A stretch of DNA of 64,000 nt, taken from the NCBI RefSeq assembly GCF_009649845.1, contig NZ_WJIE01000002.1:372001-436000 (forward strand), written 5' to 3'. Of this stretch, positions 57,702 through 64,000 are shown piece by piece; the stretch's first letter is position 1, and each line of letters opens with the position of its first letter. A program made the translations under genes and the position numbers. This stretch comes from Polyangium spumosum (GTDB lineage Bacteria > Myxococcota_A > Polyangia > Polyangiales > Polyangiaceae). The notes under the pieces were generated by a model. The model was not told where the DNA came from and ran no database searches. It saw nothing but the letters and a program-made list of their open reading frames with translations.

Positions 57702-58751
57702 ATGAGCCCAAAGGAACGCGGGGACGTCGCCGGCGTCCTCGTCCTCGACAAGCCGAAGGGGCCCACGAGCCACGACGTCGTCGGCAAGCTCCGGCGCGCC
57801 CTCGGCATGCGCCGCATCGGCCACGCCGGCACGCTCGATCCGATGGCGTCGGGCGTGCTCGTGATGCTGCTCGGCGAGGCCACCAAGCTCGGCCCCTACC
57901 TGACCGCGCACGACAAGGCCTACGAGGCGCGCGTGGTGCTCGGCCGCGGCACCAACACGCTCGACGCGGAAGGTGAGGTCACGGCCGAGGCGCCGCTGCC
58001 CGCGTGGCTCACCGAAGAGATCACGCAGGTCACGCAGGGAAGAGCGGGGACGAAGATCACGCAAGCGCTCGATCTCGAGCGCGCGCGGACCGAACAAGCC
58101 CCGCCCGCGTTCTCGGCGATCAAGGTCCAGGGCGCGAAGAGTTACGATCGCGCGCGGCGGGGCGAGGCGGTGGAGCTCGCCGCGCGCCCTGTCGCGGTGC
58201 GATCGATCGAGCTTCGCGGCGCGGGGATCCTCGAGCCGGAGAGGCTCGTGTTCCTCGACGTCTCGCTCGACGTGAGCAAGGGTTACTACGTGCGCTCCCT
58301 GGCGCGTGATCTCGGCCTCGCCCTCACGGTGCCCGCGCACCTCGGCGCGCTGCGCCGCACGCAAAGCGGGCCGTTTGGCCTCGACGCCGCGAAGGCGCTC
58401 GGCGCGCCCGCCGAGGAGCTCCGCGCCGCCGTCCTGCCTCTCGCCGCGGCCGTCCGCCTGGCGTTACCGGTCGCCGTGCTCACGGCCGAGGGCGTGGTTC
58501 GTGCATCCCAGGGCAAACGCCTCGGCGCGGCGCACTTCTCGGAGCCTCCTCCGCCCCCTCGTCCGGACGAACCTTCCGAAGGTGAAGAATCTGGAACGAG
58601 CGCATGGCTTTCCCCGGAGGGCCGTCTGGTCGCCGTGGGGAAATGGGATCATGATGGTTACGTGGTTCAACGCGGCTTCACGGACGTCTCCGTGGACCGC
58701 GAGGTCGAGTCGGAAATGCACGTCGTGTCTGGGCGTCGCTTTCCGCCCTGA
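57702..58751 (+). CDS. truB: tRNA pseudouridine-55 synthase TruB
   Basis: 349 residues. Catalytic Asp46 in GHAGTLDPMASGVL, substrate loop DKAYEARVVLG, and KGYYVRSLARDLG. It makes pseudouridine 55 in the T-loop of tRNAs. The C-terminal ~80 residues exceed the usual length and include a Pro/Glu linker and a PUA-like end (SPEGRLVAVGKWD). The ATG follows the acyltransferase stop by one base. Confidence 0.94.
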   Translation: MSPKERGDVAGVLVLDKPKGPTSHDVVGKLRRALGMRRIGHAGTLDPMASGVLVMLLGEATKLGPYLTAHDKAYEARVVLGRGTNTLDAEGEVTAEAPLPAWLTEEITQVTQGRAGTKITQALDLERARTEQAPPAFSAIKVQGAKSYDRARRGEAVELAARPVAVRSIELRGAGILEPERLVFLDVSLDVSKGYYVRSLARDLGLALTVPAHLGALRRTQSGPFGLDAAKALGAPAEELRAAVLPLAAAVRLALPVAVLTAEGVVRASQGKRLGAAHFSEPPPPPRPDEPSEGEESGTSAWLSPEGRLVAVGKWDHDGYVVQRGFTDVSVDREVESEMHVVSGRRFPP

Positions 58752-58833
58752 CCATTCGTAGCTGCCGAGCGACCGCGGCGGGTTGCGCTGCGAAAGCTAG
58801 GTCCGCTACGATTCGACGTGTAGGAGTTCGGTT

Positions 58834-60117
58834 TTGAGTCCAAACGACGTACCACTGACGCTCTTGGCAGGGGCCATCGCGTCGGCGATCGTGGGGGCCT
58901 TGTTCGCCGGCGCGGACACGGCCTTGACGAGCCTCAGCCAGACCCGCCTCGCGGCGCTCATCGAGCAGGCGGAAGGACCGGAAAAAGCGGCGCTCGAGCG
59001 CATCCACCGCGCCGACGCCAAGCTCCGGTCTCGTTACCTGCTCGGCAGGATCCTCAGCTCGACCCTGTCGGCGGTCTTCATCCTCCTGTTTTTCCTCCCG
59101 CTCTACCCGCATGCGGCGCCGCTGCTCGCGTTCGGCGTGACCGTGGTCTTCACGGGCACGCTCTACGAGGTCAGCACCACGCTCGGCCGCAAGCACGCCG
59201 ATCACGCGGCGCCCCTGGCCGCGCGCTGGCTGCGCCCGCTGGAGTACGTGATGTTGCCGCTCGCGATCCCGCTCGGCTGGCTCGGCGCGGCGATCGCGCG
59301 CAAGGACAACGGCGAGCCGCCGGATCCGCACATCACGGAGGCGGAGGTGGAGCTGCTCGTCGAGGAAGGCGCGCGCAGCGGCCTCTTCGGCCGCGAGCCG
59401 GCGGAGATGATCCGCAACGTGCTCGAGTTCCAGGATCGCACGGCGAGAGACGTGATGATCCCGCGCTCGAAGGTGGAGGCGATCGACGTGAACACGCCGC
59501 TCGACAAGACGCTCGCGCTCGTCACGGAGAGTGGCCATTCGCGTTACCCGGTCTATCGCGAGCAGCTCGACAACGTGGTGGGGCTGCTCTACGCGAAGGA
59601 CCTGTTCAAGGCGTTCGAAGAGGACCGGCTGAAGAACAAGTCGCTGAAGGAGATCATCCGCAGCCCGGCGAACTTCGTGGCCGAGTCGCAGCCGCTCTCG
59701 ACGCTCTTGCGAGAGATGCGCGGCCGCAGGCAACACCTGGCGATCGTGATGGACGAGTTCGGCGCGGTGAGCGGCATCGTGACGCTGGAGGACGTGCTCG
59801 AAGAGATCGTCGGTGACATCCGCGACGAGCACGACGCGGCGGAGGAGCCGCCGATCCAGGATCTCGGCGACGGTCGGCTGATGGCGGACGCGGCCGTGTC
59901 GATCCGCGATCTCTCGGCCTTCCTCGGCTCGAACTTGCTGCCGGACGGCGACACCGAGGTGGACACGCTCGAGGGACTCTTGACGGAGCACCTCGGCAAG
60001 ACGCCCGAGAATGGCGCGAGCGTGAGCAAGTACGGCCTGCGCTTCATCGTGCGCGACTGCGACGAGCAGCACATCGGAAAGGTCGAGATCGTCAAGCCTC
60101 GTAGCGTCGAGGCCTGA
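58834..60117 (+). CDS. CNNM/CorC-HlyC family membrane protein with CBS domains
   Basis: 427 residues from a TTG start supported by TAGGAG seven bases upstream. An N-terminal CNNM (DUF21) region with about three helices (to residue ~145) is followed by a CBS pair (RTARDVMIPRSKVEAIDVN, SRYPVYREQLDNVVGLLYAKDLF, HLAIVMDEFGAVSGIVTLEDVLEEIVG) and a CorC_HlyC transporter-associated C-terminal domain. Relatives export or regulate Mg/Co or act as so-called haemolysins. A terminator lies 18 bases after the stop. Confidence 0.92.
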   Translation: MSPNDVPLTLLAGAIASAIVGALFAGADTALTSLSQTRLAALIEQAEGPEKAALERIHRADAKLRSRYLLGRILSSTLSAVFILLFFLPLYPHAAPLLAFGVTVVFTGTLYEVSTTLGRKHADHAAPLAARWLRPLEYVMLPLAIPLGWLGAAIARKDNGEPPDPHITEAEVELLVEEGARSGLFGREPAEMIRNVLEFQDRTARDVMIPRSKVEAIDVNTPLDKTLALVTESGHSRYPVYREQLDNVVGLLYAKDLFKAFEEDRLKNKSLKEIIRSPANFVAESQPLSTLLREMRGRRQHLAIVMDEFGAVSGIVTLEDVLEEIVGDIRDEHDAAEEPPIQDLGDGRLMADAAVSIRDLSAFLGSNLLPDGDTEVDTLEGLLTEHLGKTPENGASVSKYGLRFIVRDCDEQHIGKVEIVKPRSVEA

Positions 60118-60135
60118 GTCACGCCGGACAAAACG

Positions 60136-60170
60136 AAACGGGGCCCGCTTTCGCGAGCCCCGTTTTTTTT
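60136..60170. terminator. Rho-independent terminator, probably bidirectional
   Basis: ACGGGGC (60138-60144) pairs with GCCCCGT (60157-60163), followed by eight T; the A-rich left flank gives a T-run on the other strand. It can end both the CBS protein transcript and the convergent gene that stops at 60195. Confidence 0.92.
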
Positions 60171-60194
60171 CCATCACCCGAGGGTGAGAGGATT

Positions 60195-61340
60195 TCAGCT
60201 CCCCTGCGTGACCTTCTGGATCGAGGTCATCAGGTTGTCGCCGACCTCGATGAGGCCCGTGACCGGGTTCTGCGGGTTCGAGTCGTCGCCCTTGAGCTCC
60301 GTGCGCAGATCGATGAACGCCTTGCGCAGGTTGCGGATGATCTCCTGGCTCGTGAACGCAGAGGTCGTGATGGGATCGACGGGGACGAGCACGGGATCCC
60401 CGTTGCCGGGCAGGTCACCCTTCGTGTAGCGGTTGAGCTTCTTCTCGACCGACTTCATGCCCTGCGGCGTGCGCTCCGGCTTGAGGACTGCGTAGTTCGC
60501 GGGCCAGTCCTTGCCGAGATCGAAGGGCTCCTTGACCGGCACGAGCTCCGCGATGACGCCCTTCTGGTCGGAGCGGAAGAGCACGGAGAAGTTCATCACC
60601 GGCTCCTTCTCCTCCTTCCACCCCTTCTCGACCGGCGCCTTCGCGAACTCGAGCAGGTTCTTGAAGCTGTCCTTCTTCTTGTTCAGCTCCTCGCAACCCT
60701 TCGTGTAGTTGAGGAGCTGCCGGAGCGCGCCTGCGTTGAGGCCGGAGATGCTCCCGCCGTCGACCTTCGTGGCGTCGAACGGGATGTTGATGCCGCCGAG
60801 CTGGCCGGCGAGCTCCGCGGGATACTCCTTCTTGCCGAGCTTCTCCGCCGCTTCGCCGAGGAGCGTCTCGAGCTCCTTCATCTTCTCGTTCGCGGCCTTC
60901 ACGTCGGTCATGAGCGCCTTGGCGTTCGCCACGACGGCCTTGCCGCGCTCGTTGCGTGCGGCGGCTCCGCCGACCGGATACCCGATCGCGATGCCGAGCA
61001 GCGCCGTGCCCACAGCAGCCGCGATGAGGCGCTTCTTCGCCTTCTCGCGCTCCTTGATGATCTCCTCGCCGACCTCGACCTTGATGGTCTGCTGGACGGC
61101 GGTGGGCTTCGGCGGCGGCTCTGCCGCGGCGGCCTTCGCAGGCTGGGCGAACGGAGGAACCGGGATGCCGGGCGAGATCCCGGGCGGCGGAGCGATGTTC
61201 GGAGACTTCCCCGCACCAGAAGGCGGCGGCTGCGACTGACCAGGAACGGGCAGCGGCACGGCCTGCGTCCCGATGTTCGTCTTGCCGAGCCGCGCCTTCA
61301 GATCGATCTTGGGTTTCTTGCTCTTGTCTTCAGCAGCCAT
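60195..61340 (-). CDS. Single-pass membrane protein, function unknown
   Basis: 381 residues; AGGAG site before the ATG at 61340. N-terminal KIDLKARLGK and Pro-rich cytosolic tail (to ~95), a helix (about 113-135, AAAVGTALLGIAIGYPVGG), then a ~245-residue extracytoplasmic helical domain (ANEKMKELETLLGEAAEKL, a coiled-coil feel) without a recognised fold. Similar N-terminal motifs recur in myxobacterial proteins. It is convergent with the CBS gene. Confidence 0.72.
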   Translation of the reverse strand: MAAEDKSKKPKIDLKARLGKTNIGTQAVPLPVPGQSQPPPSGAGKSPNIAPPPGISPGIPVPPFAQPAKAAAAEPPPKPTAVQQTIKVEVGEEIIKEREKAKKRLIAAAVGTALLGIAIGYPVGGAAARNERGKAVVANAKALMTDVKAANEKMKELETLLGEAAEKLGKKEYPAELAGQLGGINIPFDATKVDGGSISGLNAGALRQLLNYTKGCEELNKKKDSFKNLLEFAKAPVEKGWKEEKEPVMNFSVLFRSDQKGVIAELVPVKEPFDLGKDWPANYAVLKPERTPQGMKSVEKKLNRYTKGDLPGNGDPVLVPVDPITTSAFTSQEIIRNLRKAFIDLRTELKGDDSNPQNPVTGLIEVGDNLMTSIQKVTQGS

Positions 61341-61499
61341 CGGCTCCTCGTAGCGACCAGCGGGCAAGTTACCGGCGCGACGTACGTCGTGTCAACGTTG
61401 CGCCCGCCGAAATTCTCCCTCGCCCTTGGAAGCGGCCGCCCCGCGTTTCCTTGGTTTCTCGACGACGCGACGCGGCCGGGGTGGTAGCTAGCTCTGCGC

Positions 61500-62426
61500 A
61501 TGCTTCCTCCGCGTCTTCCCCTCGCCGTCGAGAAGCGCGCCCTCACGGCTCCCGACGGTACGCGGATCACGTATTACGCGACGCGTTCTCCGTACCCCGG
61601 GGCGCCCGTGGTGATGCTCGCGAACGGGCTCGGGGGGCAGCACATCACGTGGAGCGCGCAGATCGAGCACCTGCGCGGGCGCTACCGCTTCCTCACGTGG
61701 GACTACCGCGGCCTCTTCGCCTCCGCGCGGCCGAAGGAGGACACCCCCGCCTCGTACGCCATCACGCGCCACGCCGAGGATCTGCTCGCGATCCTGGACG
61801 CCGAGGGCGAGGCGCGCGCGGCGCTCGTCGGCTGGAGCATGGGCGTGCAGGTCGTGCTCGAAGCGTACCGGAAGGCGCCGCGCCGCGCGCGTTGCATCGT
61901 GCTCCTGAACGGCACGAGCGGCAGGCCGCTCGACACGGTGAGCCCGCTGCCGGGCATGAAGACCGTGATCCCTTCCCTCGTGGAGCTCGTGAGCCGCGCG
62001 CACGCGCTCGCCTCGCAGGTCACGCGCAGGGCCGCGGACGTGCCCGAGGCGCTCGCGTGGCTGAAGGCCATGGGCGTGATGAACGAGTCGCTCGACGACG
62101 CGGTCTTCAACGAGCTCGTCCAGGGCATGAGCAAGCTCGACATGGAGGCGTATTTCCACAACCTGCGCGCGCTCGGTGATCACGACGCCTCGGACGTGCT
62201 CGGCGCGATCGACGTGCCCACGCTCGTCGTGTCGGGCGATCGCGACGCGATGACGCCGCCCGCGCTCGCGAAGGAGATGGCGCGTCAGATCCCGGGGGCG
62301 GAGCTCTACGTCGTGCGTGGAGGCACGCACTACACCGCGGTCGAGTTCCCCGAGCTCGTGAGCCTGCGCCTCGAGAAATTCCTCGCGAAGGCCACGGAAG
62401 GCGCGGGCGGAACATCGAACGGTTAA
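61500..62426 (+). CDS. Alpha/beta hydrolase
   Basis: 308 residues, no signal peptide. Nucleophile elbow GWSMG (Ser113), acid in VSGDRD, and catalytic His in RGGTHY near the end form a complete triad. The oxyanion region is ANGLGG near residues 41-46. The cap region is helical. Substrate cannot be told; lactonase, esterase or dehalogenase-like hydrolase are all possible. It is divergent from the membrane protein at 61340. Confidence 0.85.
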   Translation: MLPPRLPLAVEKRALTAPDGTRITYYATRSPYPGAPVVMLANGLGGQHITWSAQIEHLRGRYRFLTWDYRGLFASARPKEDTPASYAITRHAEDLLAILDAEGEARAALVGWSMGVQVVLEAYRKAPRRARCIVLLNGTSGRPLDTVSPLPGMKTVIPSLVELVSRAHALASQVTRRAADVPEALAWLKAMGVMNESLDDAVFNELVQGMSKLDMEAYFHNLRALGDHDASDVLGAIDVPTLVVSGDRDAMTPPALAKEMARQIPGAELYVVRGGTHYTAVEFPELVSLRLEKFLAKATEGAGGTSNG

Positions 62427-62583
62427 CGCGCGATTTCCCTGGATTTCCCGGGAAAAAGTCGCGTCGAGCGGCCAGCCGCACGGTGGCGCGGGTGCTACCT
62501 TCGAGATCGGGGGGATGGAGGGGACGCGCGCCACGCGCCTCGGCGCGCCGCACGGACCGTCCATCGCTAGCAAGGTGGGATCG

Positions 62584-63204
62584 ATGCGGCTGCTCGTCGT
62601 CGACAACTACGACTCGTTCACTTACAACCTCGTTCAATACCTGGAGATCCTGGGCGCGCACTGCGTCGTGCGGCTGAACGACGCGATCGACGTGGACGGC
62701 GCGCGCGCCCTCGACCCGGACGGCATCCTCGTGTCACCCGGGCCCTGCTCGCCGAACGAGGCGGGCGTGAGCCTGAAGATCATCGAGCACCTCGGCGGCG
62801 AGCGTCCTCTGCTCGGGGTTTGCCTCGGCCATCAGGCCATCGCGCAGGTCTTCGGCGGGCACGTCGTGCGCGCAGGGCGCGTGATGCATGGCAAGACGTC
62901 GCCGATCGAGCACGACGGTCGCACGATCTTCACGGGCCTGCCGCGGCCCTTCGTGGCGACGCGGTACCACTCGCTCATCGTGGAGCCGAGCTCGCTGCCG
63001 AACGAGCTCGAGGTCTCGGCGTGGACGACGGAGGGCGAGATCATGGGCCTGCGCCACGCGCGCCTGCCGATCGAGGGCGTGCAGTTCCACCCCGAGTCGA
63101 TCCTCACCACGCGTGGCATGGACCTGCTCCACAACTGGCTCGATCTCGTGAAGGAGCACGCCCGCACGCGGAGGGGAGGAGCCCTCGCGGGAGCGGCCCT
63201 GTGA
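62584..63204 (+). CDS. trpG: Anthranilate/aminodeoxychorismate synthase glutaminase subunit
   Basis: 206 residues, usual length. Class I glutaminase: [33 protein letters not shown] (Cys80) and QFHPESILT (His/Glu). It delivers ammonia to the TrpE or PabB subunit; the sequence alone does not separate TrpG from PabA, but overlap with trpD (GTGA) favours tryptophan synthesis. trpE is not upstream in the window. The ATG at 62584 has AAGGTGGG ahead. Confidence 0.92.
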   Translation: MRLLVVDNYDSFTYNLVQYLEILGAHCVVRLNDAIDVDGARALDPDGILVSPGPCSPNEAGVSLKIIEHLGGERPLLGVCLGHQAIAQVFGGHVVRAGRVMHGKTSPIEHDGRTIFTGLPRPFVATRYHSLIVEPSSLPNELEVSAWTTEGEIMGLRHARLPIEGVQFHPESILTTRGMDLLHNWLDLVKEHARTRRGGALAGAAL

Positions 63205-64000
63205 GCGCGCAGGCAGCCTCGTTCCCGCACGTCTTCGAGCAGATCGCGCGGGACGAACGAGCCCTGCCGCGCGCGCTCGTGCGCCGCTCGTTCGACGCGA
63301 TCCTCGCGGGCGCCTGGACGCCGGTGCAGGTCGCCGGCTTCGTGGTCGCGCTGCGCCTGCGCGGCGAGGACGCCTCGACGATCGCAGCGGCCGCGGAGGC
63401 GATGCGCGCGGTGATGGTGCGCGTCGATCACGGCCTGACCGCGGTCCTCGACACGTGCGGGACGGGGGGCGACGGGCTCGGCACGCTGAACGTGTCGACG
63501 GCGGCGGCGCTCGTCTGCGCCGCGGCCGGCGCGCCCGTGGCCAAGCACGGCAACCGCAGCGTCTCGAGCCGATCGGGCAGCGCGGACGTGCTCGAAGCGC
63601 TCGGGGTGCCGATCGACGTGCCGCCCGAGCGTCAGGCCGAGGTGCTGCGCGAGGCGCGTCTCGCGTTCCTGTTCGCGCCGGCGCACCACCCGGCGATGCG
63701 GCACGGCGCGCCGGTGCGGCGCGAGCTCGCGATCCGCACGATCTTCAACGCGCTCGGCCCGCTCTCGAACCCGGCGAGCGCGACACACCAGCTCCTCGGC
63801 ACCTACGATCACGCGCTCCGCCCGGTCTTCGCCGCGACGCTCTGCGAGCTCGGGCTGAGGCGCGCGTGGGTCGTGCGCGGCGAGGACGGGCTCGACGAGG
63901 TGAGCCCCTTCGGGCCGACACGCGTCACGGAGCTCGCGCGTGGATCGCTGCGGGAGATCGTCGTGCGGCCCGAGAGCTTCGGCCTGCCCGTCTCGCCCCC
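63201..64000 (+). CDS. trpD: Anthranilate phosphoribosyltransferase (3' truncated by window)
   Basis: GTG start overlapping trpG; 266 residues are visible before the right edge (about 340 expected). Signatures: [17 protein letters not shown] (PRPP binding), [21 protein letters not shown] and [14 protein letters not shown]. It transfers anthranilate onto PRPP, the second tryptophan-specific step. Start and overlap show coupling with trpG. Confidence 0.95.
   Translation, partial: MSAQAASFPHVFEQIARDERALPRALVRRSFDAILAGAWTPVQVAGFVVALRLRGEDASTIAAAAEAMRAVMVRVDHGLTAVLDTCGTGGDGLGTLNVSTAAALVCAAAGAPVAKHGNRSVSSRSGSADVLEALGVPIDVPPERQAEVLREARLAFLFAPAHHPAMRHGAPVRRELAIRTIFNALGPLSNPASATHQLLGTYDHALRPVFAATLCELGLRRAWVVRGEDGLDEVSPFGPTRVTELARGSLREIVVRPESFGLPVSP

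Overview
The window is high-GC DNA (about 70% by eye, with a strong G/C bias at third codon positions) that reads as a chromosomal segment of a myxobacterium, most likely of the Polyangiales (Sorangium/Polyangium type). The evidence is a MYXO-CTERM surface-anchoring tail, MopE-type Cys/Asp repeats, many small lipoproteins, a type IV pilin locus with a PilR-like activator, a complete chemosensory operon containing a HEAT-repeat protein, and PEGA-domain and DUF4340 proteins. No phage, IS element, CRISPR array, rRNA or tRNA gene was recognised. I made the family assignments by reading motifs, not by database search.

Layout. 1-4920: two translationally coupled MopE-repeat surface proteins, then a terminator. 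5026-11828: a c-type-haem lipoprotein, a membrane metallophosphoesterase, a pyrimidine-nucleoside phosphorylase, a histidine kinase/response regulator pair, a lipoprotein and a DUF3293 protein. 11967-17615: a four-gene Gld-like ABC export operon with GTGA/ATGA overlaps. 17818-22911: a degenerate PatA-like subtilase, then pyrC-carA and rimO. 23010-28060: a lipoprotein, a PilR-like sigma-54 activator, two type IV pilins with a candidate sigma-54 promoter, a pilin-like protein and its coupled partner. 28196-34849 (minus strand): a PEGA membrane protein, a large phosphodiester-glycosidase-domain protein and a receiver/PAS/histidine kinase. 35055-44655: chemosensory operon cheY-like, cheA, cheW, soluble MCP, HEAT-repeat protein, cheR, cheB. 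44680-49730: an M43 metalloprotease lipoprotein, two lipoproteins, a 21/22-base tandem array and a membrane protein. 49848-53555: gatC, gatA, an acetyltransferase and a lipoprotein. 53563-55139: a coupled AAA ATPase and TOPRIM-like gene pair that resembles a defence or genome-maintenance module. 55274-64000: an epimerase, an acyltransferase, truB, a CorC/HlyC-type CBS membrane protein, a membrane protein, a hydrolase, and anthranilate synthase glutaminase with trpD running off the right edge.

The genes form short, tightly packed operons, most with 1-4 base stop/start overlaps. The joint themes are envelope biology and signalling (pili, chemosensory array, two-component systems, lipoproteins), with housekeeping blocks for pyrimidine and tryptophan synthesis and for translation (rimO, gatCA, truB). 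The items most worth a second look are the tandem array at 48131-48494, the ATPase/TOPRIM pair, the subtilase whose catalytic Ser is Thr, and the unusually long soluble chemoreceptor with its HEAT-repeat neighbour.
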